Shown here: piece after piece, positions 1 to 5,969 of the stretch
Layout: the number at the start of each line of letters is the position of its first letter
Numbering within the stretch: the stretch's first letter is position 1
Source of the DNA: Methanobacteriota archaeon
GTDB taxonomy: Archaea > Thermoplasmatota > E2 > DHVEG-1
Assembly (NCBI GenBank): GCA_026394435.1
Contig: JAPKYG010000210.1
Location: 1-7,238, forward strand
DNA length: 7,238 bases
Direction: 5' to 3'
Made by a program: the position numbers and the translations under genes
Notes under the pieces: model-generated
What the model was told of the DNA's origin: nothing
The model's input: the letters and a program-made list of their open reading frames with translations, nothing else
The model's database searches: none

Positions 1-215
1 TATCTGAGGCGCTTCAGGGAGCAGAGGTTGCTATCTCCATTGAAGGTGTTACGGTGGGCAGACAGATAAAAGGAGGAGATATTCTTTTTACCGATCTTCC
101 TGAGAGTGATGCAAAAAAACTGAAACTTATGGATGTTCTCAATGAAGATGAGAAAGACGTGCTCAATAAGATCATTGATATTAAACGCAAGACAAATAAG
201 TTCTGGGGGATGTAA
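1..215 (+). CDS. infB: Translation initiation factor aIF5B (IF-2 family), C-terminal fragment
   Basis: Only the last 70 codons are visible; the gene enters from the left edge in the frame of base 3 and stops at TAA 213-215. aIF5B is a ribosome-dependent GTPase that promotes subunit joining and initiator tRNA placement. The visible part matches the end of archaeal/eukaryotic IF5B: a beta-barrel segment with EVAISIEGVTVGRQIKGGDI (residues 8-27 of the fragment), followed by a charged helix (EDEKDVLNKIIDIKRK, 48-63) and the characteristic terminal FWGM. The G domain is outside the window, so the call rests on the C-terminal domain alone. The gene converges on the hydrogenase operon and has no evident functional link with it. 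It is the strongest taxonomic marker in the window, because bacterial IF-2 does not end this way. Confidence 0.85.
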   Translation, partial: SEALQGAEVAISIEGVTVGRQIKGGDILFTDLPESDAKKLKLMDVLNEDEKDVLNKIIDIKRKTNKFWGM

Positions 216-308
216 GGTCTTCTCCAATAGATATCTTAATGAAACGACATCTTATAATTTGTATGTTCAATAAAAAAATAAAAATTAGTATCATCAATCA
301 GTTTATCT
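216..308. other. Convergent intergenic spacer, infB / mbhM
   Basis: This AT-rich spacer of 93 bases lies between two convergent stop codons (TAA ending at 215 on plus, TAG at 311-309 on minus). It holds the T-rich tract described separately as the minus-strand terminator. On the plus strand I see only short pyrimidine stretches just after the infB stop and no clear T-run or hairpin. I see no ORF or RNA gene here. Confidence 0.7.
268..287 (-). terminator. Oligo-T terminator of the hydrogenase operon
   Basis: Read on the minus strand, the tract is T5-A-T7-A-T followed by T, beginning about 25 bases after the mbhM stop codon. Archaeal transcription commonly ends at U-rich tracts without a strong stem-loop, and I see no convincing hairpin upstream. 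The position just past the last gene of the operon supports this role. Confidence 0.6.
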
Positions 309-1334
309 CTAACTAAACCATTGTACCATTGTTTGATCCCACATGACAAGAATCAATCCGACCAGACTTGCCAGAGTCAGTGGAATCCAATAGGTGTATA
401 CGATTTGATCGATTTTCAGTCGTGCGATCGCAACGCGAATCAAGGTCACAGAGAACAAGATCACAAGAAAAACTTTTAAAAGATAGAACAAAACATCAAT
501 GATGATGCCTGTATAGCTACCCAGACCGATAAAAGCTGAGAGATTATACGGGAAGAATAATGCCACAATTATTGATGCCATCACCACTGTTTTTACCCCG
601 TCGGTGAGATAGTACATCGCAAGGTTTCTCCCTGAATATTCCACAAGCAGTCCTCCCGCGAGTTCTGTTTCTGCTTCTGGCGAATCAAATGGTATCTTGG
701 AAAGCTCCGCTGGTGTTACTAGAAGAAGAACAACCAGCAAGATTGCAAACCCAATAAATCCAAGTGGCCCAGCAACCTGATTCCAGACAGGTGCTGCAGC
801 AATCGTAGAAAACAAAAAGACATTGGTGATTCCTTTTTGAAGTAAGTTCCATGCGACAGTGATAATAAGAACCGCCAGGGGAAATTCATAGGCTATCATA
901 GTAGCCATTTCTCGTTGAGCACCGATAATTGCGTACGGCGAACCCGAGGAAAAACCACCGATGACCAGGGCAAGAGAGGGTATAATCAAGAGGTAAAGTA
1001 TCACAATCAAATCTCCACCTGATGCAAAAAGTGGCGGGAATCCACCAAGAGGGAGGTACAGAAGAATTGAGATGGTGGCTATCAGTCCAATGAGTGGGAT
1101 GAGATTGAATATCCATGGGATTGCATGATCCGGGATGATGTTTTCTTTGGTAAATAATTTCGCAACATCTCTGAATGGTTGTCTGAATGGTGGACCGATA
1201 CGACCTTGCATATGGGCAGAGAGTTTACGATCAATACCTTTGTAGAAAAGACCGAAGATAATGCCAAACGTAGCCAGACCAAGTGTCCCAAGGATGATTC
1301 GCACCAAAAGCTCAGAGAGTCCGAGGACGTCCAT
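309..1334 (-). CDS. mbhM: Membrane-bound [NiFe] hydrogenase subunit MbhM (NuoH/HycD-like)
   Basis: This 341-residue integral membrane protein belongs to the complex I ND1/NuoH family. In group 4 hydrogenases it anchors the cytoplasmic electron-transfer arm in the membrane and helps pass conformational or charge changes to the ion-pumping arm. Family motifs are plain: DRKLSAHMQGRIGP at residues 35-48 after the first helix, FTKE at 61-64, GAQREM at 138-143, and the acidic loop PFDSPEAETELAGG at 215-228 followed by VEYSGR. About eight hydrophobic segments are visible. The ATG at 1334 directly follows the mbhI stop (TAA 1337-1335) and is preceded by GGGAGTG. It is the last gene of the unit, next to the T-rich terminator. 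In Pyrococcus mbhM lies between mbhL and mbhN, so its place after mbhI is unusual. Confidence 0.93.
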   Translation of the reverse strand: MDVLGLSELLVRIILGTLGLATFGIIFGLFYKGIDRKLSAHMQGRIGPPFRQPFRDVAKLFTKENIIPDHAIPWIFNLIPLIGLIATISILLYLPLGGFPPLFASGGDLIVILYLLIIPSLALVIGGFSSGSPYAIIGAQREMATMIAYEFPLAVLIITVAWNLLQKGITNVFLFSTIAAAPVWNQVAGPLGFIGFAILLVVLLLVTPAELSKIPFDSPEAETELAGGLLVEYSGRNLAMYYLTDGVKTVVMASIIVALFFPYNLSAFIGLGSYTGIIIDVLFYLLKVFLVILFSVTLIRVAIARLKIDQIVYTYWIPLTLASLVGLILVMWDQTMVQWFS

Positions 1335-1670
1335 TTACATCACTCCCATGATGAGAAAGAGGCATGCCAGGATAATGACAAACCAAAGAACGTAATCGCT
1401 TGCGTTTCCCGTATGCATCTTTCGTAATTCAGTATATACGGTTTTCATACTAGTGGTAAATCCCCAGTATAAGTTACTTGCCTTGACATGCATCACCTCC
1501 GCTGAGGGTTCCTGATTCCCGGAGAGAAATGCTTTCGTCTGATCCGTATCTTTTTTATAGGTGCTCTTCCCAAATCCTCGAATCCCATAAAAAAGGAGAA
1601 ACGCAATAAAGAAAATGAGAACCCAGAGGATCGGATTCCAAAAACCACTACCACTCTCAAGAGAAAACAT
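1335..1670 (-). CDS. mbhI: Membrane-bound hydrogenase subunit MbhI
   Basis: This 111-residue protein has one N-terminal helix (about residues 11-32), a polar middle part with HVKASNLYWGF (61-71) and HTGNASDY (86-93), and a C-terminal helix (94-110). The ASNLYWG and HTGxxxDY motifs, the length and the position directly after the MnhD-like gene fit MbhI, which lacks an equivalent in plain Mrp antiporters. From established Mbh structure, MbhI helps link the antiporter-like subunits to the hydrogenase membrane module; the exact contacts here are inferred. Two bases separate its ATG (1670) from the mbhH stop (TAA 1675-1673). Small and poorly conserved, it is identified partly by context. Confidence 0.82.
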   Translation of the reverse strand: MFSLESGSGFWNPILWVLIFFIAFLLFYGIRGFGKSTYKKDTDQTKAFLSGNQEPSAEVMHVKASNLYWGFTTSMKTVYTELRKMHTGNASDYVLWFVIILACLFLIMGVM

Positions 1671-1672
1671 CG

Positions 1673-3238
1673 TTAAATCCCTCCAACAACCGTACCAATA
1701 TATTGCGCATGGTTCAACAACGCGTCTGCTGCTGGTTTCACAAGAGCATCAATGACAAGATTAGGAAACAATCCGATAAAAATCGCCAGTGCAGCAACAA
1801 GTCCCATCGCAAGCAACATACTTCTTGGTGCTTCTGTAACATTTTTAAAAGCAGGAAGTTCCGGCCCCATGAACACCGCGTAGAACACCTTCACAAAAAC
1901 AGCAAGCATCAAGATGCTGCATAAGATCGCGACGATTGAAAGGATTGGATTCAGTTGATAGACAGACTCATAGATGAGAAATTTTGATGCAAATCCATTC
2001 AAGGGCGGCATGCCTGCAACCGCAAGAAACCCGATGACGAAAAAGACCGTGGTGTATTTCATATTCCTGGCCAGACCACTCGTGTCATCCAATGATCGTT
2101 TTTTTGTAGTATAATAGACTGCACCAGCAACTAAGAACAAAAGTCCGATATCTAACGCGTCGTTTAACAGATGCAGGATACCACCTTGTAACGCTGTTGT
2201 CGCGTACGGGGTACCTAATGCAGCGATTCCTGCTCCGATTGCAAGAAACATGTACCCGACTTCTGTGACCGCGCTAAATCCAATGAGTCGCATGAAATCA
2301 GATTGTACCAATGCCATCGCAACGCCGACAATGATCGAGATAATTGCGAGTGTGATAAGAATCCATCCAACCAGGACATTCAGAGGAATGGAAAATCTCA
2401 TCGTTGTTGATAAGACGTTTCCATACAGCGTGAAAATAACGCGAAGCACGCCATAGAAACTTGCAAGTGTCGCACCAATGATGATAAGTGTGACTGAGGG
2501 AGGTGCCCGTCCATACGAATCAGGGAGCCACATATGCATGGGCACAAGCCCTGCTTTCATCCCAAGAACCACGAGTAACAATACTAAAATGATTTTATCC
2601 AAAAACGTGTACTTGAGCACGTTTGCAAGCGTCGCGATATTCAACGCGTTATATTGTGCATAAAGCATTCCGATGGCAAATAGAACAAAAAGTGCGCCAA
2701 TCGCACTCACGACAATATACTTAAACGCAGCTTCCAACGCCTCTCCTTCTGAAATCCAAAATGCAATAAGTGCACACGAGGCGATACATGAGATTTCTAA
2801 AAATACGAAGAAGTTGAAGATATCACCAGTCAGCTCCATCCCAAAAGTACTCGTAATCAACAATAAAACGAGTGTGTAGTACTTATCTAACCCGTCATGA
2901 TCTTTCATAAACGACCATGAGTAGATCAATGCGATGAACGCAAGCACCATAGTGATAAGAGCCATGAAAATGCTCATACTATCGACTTCAAAAAGGATAC
3001 GAACCATGGGGACCGCGAGGTCTTTTGCACCGAAAATGTAAAGACGAGGACCGTTGGCAAGCACATCAGATGCGAGTATCCCAACAAAAAACCCGGTAAG
3101 ACACAACACGAGCAAACCAAAAATATTCCGTAATGTGCTATTTATACGACTGACCAGCGGCATGAGAAATGCGCCAAGCAACGGAATCGCAATAATCAAA
3201 GCAGGAGATTGCTCGATAAGAACGTCGATGATGTTCAT
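1673..3238 (-). CDS. mbhH: Hydrogenase antiporter-like subunit MbhH (MnhD/NuoN family)
   Basis: This 521-residue proton_antipo_M protein has roughly fourteen hydrophobic segments and should be the main ion-translocating subunit of the membrane arm. Visible elements are the TM5 Glu in FVFLEIS (E148), the TM7 motif GMKAGLVPMHMWLPD with K228 and H235, APPSV (245-249), the TM11 region HLLNDALDIGLLFL (356-369) and the TM12 motif GMPPLNGFASKF with K419. By eye alignment the usual TM8 lysine (xxGxxxKxG type) is missing: IIIGATLASFYG has Ala/Ser there. The common TM11 lysine is Ile364. The start ATG (3238) overlaps the mbhG stop as ATGA and has CGGAGG upstream. It is the only large antiporter-type subunit in the window, as in Pyrococcus Mbh. 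A plain MnhD would be the alternative, but the mbhI, mbhM and mbhL context favours Mbh. Confidence 0.93.
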   Translation of the reverse strand: MNIIDVLIEQSPALIIAIPLLGAFLMPLVSRINSTLRNIFGLLVLCLTGFFVGILASDVLANGPRLYIFGAKDLAVPMVRILFEVDSMSIFMALITMVLAFIALIYSWSFMKDHDGLDKYYTLVLLLITSTFGMELTGDIFNFFVFLEISCIASCALIAFWISEGEALEAAFKYIVVSAIGALFVLFAIGMLYAQYNALNIATLANVLKYTFLDKIILVLLLVVLGMKAGLVPMHMWLPDSYGRAPPSVTLIIIGATLASFYGVLRVIFTLYGNVLSTTMRFSIPLNVLVGWILITLAIISIIVGVAMALVQSDFMRLIGFSAVTEVGYMFLAIGAGIAALGTPYATTALQGGILHLLNDALDIGLLFLVAGAVYYTTKKRSLDDTSGLARNMKYTTVFFVIGFLAVAGMPPLNGFASKFLIYESVYQLNPILSIVAILCSILMLAVFVKVFYAVFMGPELPAFKNVTEAPRSMLLAMGLVAALAIFIGLFPNLVIDALVKPAADALLNHAQYIGTVVGGI

Positions 3239-3594
3239 TCTTTCAACCTCCGAATCTTTCGAACATCCAGCGTGCCATACTTCCTATAAATATGCATAAC
3301 CAGCGATAGCATCAACGCAAGAACAGCGACACCTATCACAATACTGGTGAGGGTTAATGCCTGAGGAACCGGAAGCACCATTCCCGCCGGATATGTTGTT
3401 CCTGGCGGTAAACTTGTAAAGATCGGTGCGACACCGCCTTCACGATACCCTAACGTGATTAAAAAAAGATTCACTCCACTTTCAATAATTGAAATGCCGA
3501 TGACGATTTTAATCAGATTCCTACGGAACAATACAGCGTACAACCCAATGAATATCATAGTTACGACTGCGATAAAAGGAATATATTCAATCAT
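3235..3594 (-). CDS. mbhG: Mrp-type subunit MbhG (MnhC/NuoK-like)
   Basis: This 119-residue protein has three transmembrane helices and belongs to the MnhC/NuoK family. It is a small membrane-arm subunit that packs beside MbhH and takes part in ion translocation. The motifs are NLIKIVIGISIIESGVNLFL (residues 26-45) with the intramembrane E38, and PVPQALTLTSIVIG (75-88), followed by a basic tail (RKIRR). I chose ATG 3594 over the in-frame GTG at 3603. It overlaps the mbhF stop as ATGA, and AAGGAG lies eight bases upstream, which would be too close to the GTG. The extended form would add only three residues. Confidence 0.92.
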   Translation of the reverse strand: MIEYIPFIAVVTMIFIGLYAVLFRRNLIKIVIGISIIESGVNLFLITLGYREGGVAPIFTSLPPGTTYPAGMVLPVPQALTLTSIVIGVAVLALMLSLVMHIYRKYGTLDVRKIRRLKE

Positions 3595-4067
3595 GTGTCC
3601 CACTCCTTAACACTACTAGCGTATGCCATGACTAACACAATGACGAATAACCCAGCTATCACCTTGACCCCCACAGCAAAATTCATTAGCGGCAGGACTC
3701 CACCAGTGTTGAAATCAGCGCCGGTTGACCCAGTTGCTGGTGTCGTACCAAAGAGGAGGTTGGAGCCGGCAAGGAAGTTACCGAAAAACACAGTGCTAAA
3801 CACAAGACCCAATAACGCAACAGTGATGAAACCGACCCCACCGATGCTTTCAAACGTGGATAATCGTTTTTCGTTTATCTGTTTAAAAACCCACTTTGAC
3901 CCATATGCAACAACAATCATGGCACATCCGGATGCAACGATCGCACCACCTTGGAAACCTCCACCGGGTGTGAGATGACCATGGGCAATCACATAAAGCC
4001 CGAAAATCATAGTGAGAGGAAACAGGATGTTGACCGAGGTTTTCACAATCTTTGACATACCGCTCAT
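3591..4067 (-). CDS. mbhF: Mrp-type subunit MbhF (MnhB family)
   Basis: This 158-residue, four-helix protein belongs to the MnhB domain family, found in Mrp Na+/H+ antiporters and Mbh-type hydrogenases. The signature HGHLTPGGGFQGG (residues 29-41) joins TM1 and TM2. A polar, Gly/Thr-rich loop (about 100-124) precedes the last helix. It should form part of the ion-translocating small-subunit cluster with MbhD, MbhE and MbhG. The ATG at 4067 shares one base with the mbhE stop (TAATG) and is preceded by CGGAGGG. A second Met three codons on is possible but fits the SD spacing less well. The gene ends with an ATGA overlap into mbhG. Confidence 0.93.
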   Translation of the reverse strand: MSGMSKIVKTSVNILFPLTMIFGLYVIAHGHLTPGGGFQGGAIVASGCAMIVVAYGSKWVFKQINEKRLSTFESIGGVGFITVALLGLVFSTVFFGNFLAGSNLLFGTTPATGSTGADFNTGGVLPLMNFAVGVKVIAGLFVIVLVMAYASSVKEWDT

Positions 4068-4336
4068 TATTTTACCCTCCGAAAGATCATCAACACCCCG
4101 GCAACCGCTGTAAATAAAATCGTCGCCTCTCCGAGAGTATCAAAGCCACGATAATCAAAAACAGTCGATGTCACCCCATTGTTTGTTCCGGTCTCATTTT
4201 GGGTGTTTGCAATGATATGATCATCCATGTTTACCTGACCGGGTTTGCCAAAAGGATGAATCAGGAAGATACTGAAGAAAAAGAAGACAGCAACAATTGC
4301 AAAAACAACAACAGCCACGATAGTTCTCTTCTCCAT
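4067..4336 (-). CDS. mbhE: Mrp-type subunit MbhE (MrpA C-terminal-like)
   Basis: This 89-residue protein has an N-terminal helix (about residues 5-27), a polar loop and a C-terminal helix (70-85). The motif VFDYRGFDTLGEATILF (59-75) matches the segment that in bacterial MrpA lies near the end of the long fused subunit (DxRxxDTLGE). In Mbh hydrogenases the MrpA C-terminal region exists as the separate genes mbhD and mbhE, as here. E70 is the acidic residue in the helix that is conserved in the family. Spacing from mbhD is two bases, and GGAGG lies upstream of the ATG. The hydrophilic loop (residues 28-58) is rich in Asn and Thr and has no recognisable motif. Confidence 0.9.
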   Translation of the reverse strand: MEKRTIVAVVVFAIVAVFFFFSIFLIHPFGKPGQVNMDDHIIANTQNETGTNNGVTSTVFDYRGFDTLGEATILFTAVAGVLMIFRRVK

Positions 4337-4338
4337 TA

Positions 4339-4593
4339 TTATTCATCCTCCGTGCGTTTTGTTCCTTTGATAGCAATGATGACTATTGCTGTGGAGAGAC
4401 AAGCCCCTACTCCAGCTTCTGCGATGGCGACGTCGGGTGCTTGCAAGATAAAGAATTCTAACGACAATAACAGGCTCATTGCTGCCATAGCAACCGCGGC
4501 AGCAAGAAGATCACGAAGCAGCACAGCAACAAGGGATGCGACGACCGTAAGAATCAAGACAATAATGTTTGCGATAAGAAACTCCATCCCCAT
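4339..4593 (-). CDS. mbhD: Mrp-type subunit MbhD (DUF4040)
   Basis: This 84-residue protein has three closely packed hydrophobic helices and belongs to the DUF4040/MbhD family, equivalent to a part of MrpA. The signature is ILQAPDVAIAEAGVGACLST (residues 49-68), with an acidic pair D54 and E59 in the membrane; homologous residues are thought to line an ion path. A short charged tail (KGTKRTEDE) follows. The ATG at 4593 directly abuts the mbhC stop (TAA 4596-4594), with GGAGGAG upstream. A second Met at residue 3 is an alternative start that changes little. Confidence 0.91.
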   Translation of the reverse strand: MGMEFLIANIIVLILTVVASLVAVLLRDLLAAAVAMAAMSLLLSLEFFILQAPDVAIAEAGVGACLSTAIVIIAIKGTKRTEDE

Positions 4594-4977
4594 TTAGTCT
4601 CCTCCTGTTTTTTCTTCATTTTTTTCCACTGGTTTTGCTTGGAGTTCATCGATGACTGCACCTGCTGGTTGAATACCACTACGATGCGCAGCGCGAGCGA
4701 TCGCATGGGCGCCAACCGGGTTTGTCAACAGAATAGCGATCAACGCAATCGTAGAATGAATCGCAAGTACTGATCCATTGGTATCTTTTTCCCACCATAG
4801 TTTCAAACCAATGAGAATGACAGACCCGATAAGGAAAAGAGAGCCAAATGTTGTGCATTTCGTTCCTGCATGCAACCGTGTATAGACATCAGGGAATCGG
4901 AGGAGTCCAATACCTGCGAGGAGATTGAAAAAGATGCCGATTCCGATGAATAGGTAGATGATGATATCAAAGATCAT
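4594..4977 (-). CDS. mbhC: Mrp-type subunit MbhC (MnhG family)
   Basis: This 127-residue protein with three helices belongs to the MnhG/PhaG family of the Mrp-like membrane arm. The motif GLLRFPDVYTRLHAGTKCTT (residues 24-43) is diagnostic, and TNPVGAHAIARAAHRSG (85-101) is the usual end of the third helix region. A hydrophilic tail rich in Glu and Lys extends beyond it. I chose the ATG at 4977: one base separates it from the mbhB stop, AAGGAGG lies at good spacing, and the protein then starts as its family does (MIFDIIIYLFIGIG). A longer in-frame extension to 5091 would run back through mbhB and is not credible. Confidence 0.93.
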   Translation of the reverse strand: MIFDIIIYLFIGIGIFFNLLAGIGLLRFPDVYTRLHAGTKCTTFGSLFLIGSVILIGLKLWWEKDTNGSVLAIHSTIALIAILLTNPVGAHAIARAAHRSGIQPAGAVIDELQAKPVEKNEEKTGGD

Positions 4978-4978
4978 T

Positions 4979-5248
4979 TTAGAAATCGCCTCCTTCAAGG
5001 TATCTGGCAATGAATAAGGTTGAGATGAAAGAGAGGAGCGCATAGACAATGGCGACATCAATGTAAATGACTTCTCTGTATGCGACACCAAAGGCGATCA
5101 TACCGACAATCACCATTGTATTGATTGTATCAACGCCGACAACACGGTCAGGTGCGGTTGGTCCGCGTATCACCCGAATTAAGGCAAGGATGCTACAGAG
5201 CATCAATGCAATGACGACAAGCAAATATGTTGTCAAAAGGTCAATCAT
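4979..5248 (-). CDS. mbhB: Mrp-type subunit MbhB (MnhF family)
   Basis: This 89-residue protein with three helices belongs to the MnhF/PhaF family. The motif RVIRGPTAPDRVVGVDT (residues 25-41) is the family signature between TM1 and TM2. YIDVAIVYALLSF (62-74) carries the conserved Asp at the start of TM3. With MbhA and MbhC it makes the distal end of the Mrp-like arm. The start was set at 5248: ATG overlaps the mbhA stop as ATGA, and CGGAGG lies about ten bases upstream. The frame stays open to 5269, but that would add only seven residues inside mbhA. Confidence 0.93.
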   Translation of the reverse strand: MIDLLTTYLLVVIALMLCSILALIRVIRGPTAPDRVVGVDTINTMVIVGMIAFGVAYREVIYIDVAIVYALLSFISTLFIARYLEGGDF

Positions 5249-5769
5249 TCTGCAATCCTCCGTATCCATTGTGGAAAATTCCCGCAGATGTATTTACAAT
5301 CAACAGGTTTTTTCTCCAAGGCTTTTTTGTCGACGTTGATCCAGTGAATATAAAGGTCGTTGGTCTTTTCGTCGATATCAACACTTAACGTCCCAGGGGT
5401 GAGTGTAATTGAATTGGCAAGCAGGGTAATACCTAGATCAGTATGTATACCGGGGGAAATTTTCACAATACCTGGGTTTATTTTTCCTGTGATGACACGA
5501 TAAGCAACGTCAAGGTTTGCTTTGGCAAGAGCGACGAAAAATGGTCCTATGAGATAACAAAGAAAGAGGAACCATCGAACAGGGTTCAGCATTCTGAAAT
5601 TGTCTTTGATAAACAGGGTCCGTGCAGCATATCCGACAATCAATGATAATAAGAGACCGAACAGCATCTCGATATAGCTCCAAAGTCCCAGCACGTCGTT
5701 TCCACTACCCGTTGTCAATAAAAGATAGATGATGAAACAAACGATGGTTGTGATAACATATCTTTTCAT
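5245..5769 (-). CDS. mbhA: Mrp-type subunit MbhA (MnhE family)
   Basis: This 174-residue protein belongs to the MnhE/PhaE family. It has two or three N-terminal hydrophobic segments (about residues 4-20, 29-53 and 62-83), then a soluble C-terminal domain. Recognisable parts are NLDVAYRVITGKINPGIV (85-102) and LLANSITLTPGTLSVDID (116-133), both typical of MnhE. The start at 5769 is supported by GGGAGG six bases upstream and by the basic-then-hydrophobic N-terminus. An in-frame ATG at 5823 lies in the candidate promoter leader. It is the first gene after the 200-base spacer and so probably leads a transcription unit that runs to mbhM. Its C-terminal domain contains two cysteines (C158 and C162). 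Confidence 0.92.
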   Translation of the reverse strand: MKRYVITTIVCFIIYLLLTTGSGNDVLGLWSYIEMLFGLLLSLIVGYAARTLFIKDNFRMLNPVRWFLFLCYLIGPFFVALAKANLDVAYRVITGKINPGIVKISPGIHTDLGITLLANSITLTPGTLSVDIDEKTNDLYIHWINVDKKALEKKPVDCKYICGNFPQWIRRIAE

Positions 5770-5825
5770 GGTTGCCTCCCCTACATTTATTATCTTATGT
5801 GGTGATAAGGGAATGGTACACATAG

Positions 5826-5855
5826 TGTTTTTTTAAAACTTGTTGTTTTTTTAAA
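5826..5855 (-). repeat. Two direct copies of a TATA-like 12-mer
   Basis: On the plus strand TGTTTTTTTAAA occurs exactly at 5826-5837 and at 5844-5855, an 18-base period. On the coding (minus) strand it reads TTTAAAAAAACA, which resembles an archaeal TATA box. The two copies may be alternative TATA elements for mbhA, or one may be a regulator site. Low complexity makes a chance repeat possible. Confidence 0.5.
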
Positions 5856-5928
5856 GGATGTGATTATCAAGATGAGTATAATTTTCTGAAATATGTCCTT
5901 TTTATTGAAAATTAGGATATGTAAACAA

Positions 5929-5941
5929 GGTAATGATTACC
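5929..5941. repeat. 13-base palindrome GGTAATGATTACC
   Basis: Six-base arms GGTAAT/ATTACC are perfect around one central base. It overlaps the end of the T9 element by two bases. The short symmetrical form is like an operator half-site pair for a dimeric regulator. It lies about 90 bases upstream of the TATA-like elements of mbhA, which is far for an archaeal repressor, so function is unproven. Confidence 0.4.
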
Positions 5942-5956
5942 AAAAAAAAATTTTGG
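5940..5956 (-). terminator. T9 tract with CCAAAA/TTTTGG arms after mbhN
   Basis: On the minus strand the sequence reads CCAAAATTTTTTTTTGG, starting about 13 bases after the mbhN stop codon. The run of nine T fits an archaeal oligo-T terminator and would end or attenuate transcription of the mbhL-mbhN unit. The flanking six-base arms are complementary around a five-base T loop, but the pairing is AT-rich and weak. Confidence 0.55.
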
Positions 5957-5969
5957 AATTGTGCAATAG

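Larger units (their letters stand above)
5770..5969 (-). promoter_or_regulatory. Spacer between mbhN and mbhA with candidate promoter
   Basis: This AT-rich spacer is the only non-coding gap above two bases inside the cluster. In minus-strand order it contains a T9 tract, two short palindromes, an AT-rich middle, two TATA-like copies of TTTAAAAAAACA and a GGGAGG SD. The copy nearer mbhA (about 5840-5828, AGTTTTAAAAAAA) has a purine-rich ACAAG before it that could act as BRE. A start some 25 bases on would give a leader of about 35-40 bases. Neither the start nor the factors are demonstrated; this is inference from position and base composition. I see no convincing small gene in it. Confidence 0.55.

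Noticed and set aside
3595..3978. 127-codon plus-strand open frame
   Set aside because: It is antisense to mbhF, rich in Pro and Thr as expected from reversed membrane-protein codons, and has no recognisable motif.
4199..4597. 132-codon plus-strand open frame
   Set aside because: It is antisense to mbhD and mbhE, which carry clear family signatures; its low-complexity Ala/Arg/Ser content suggests a shadow.
4978..5091. Upstream extension of mbhC to 165 residues
   Set aside because: The extension runs antiparallel to no signal and overlaps mbhB in another frame; the ATG at 4977 gives the family length with a strong SD.
1673..5769. A stand-alone Mrp Na+/H+ antiporter operon
   Set aside because: The MrpA N-terminal large subunit is absent, and mbhD, mbhE, mbhI, mbhM, mbhN and mbhL on both sides define an Mbh-type hydrogenase.
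5790..5809. Small inverted repeat (CTTAT...ATAAG) in the mbhA leader as a riboswitch or attenuator
   Set aside because: The stem is only five AT-rich base pairs and no conserved riboswitch core is visible.
5770..5823. Earlier ATG for mbhA at 5823
   Set aside because: It would precede or overlap the expected transcription start; the ATG at 5769 has GGGAGG at good spacing and a normal MnhE N-terminus.
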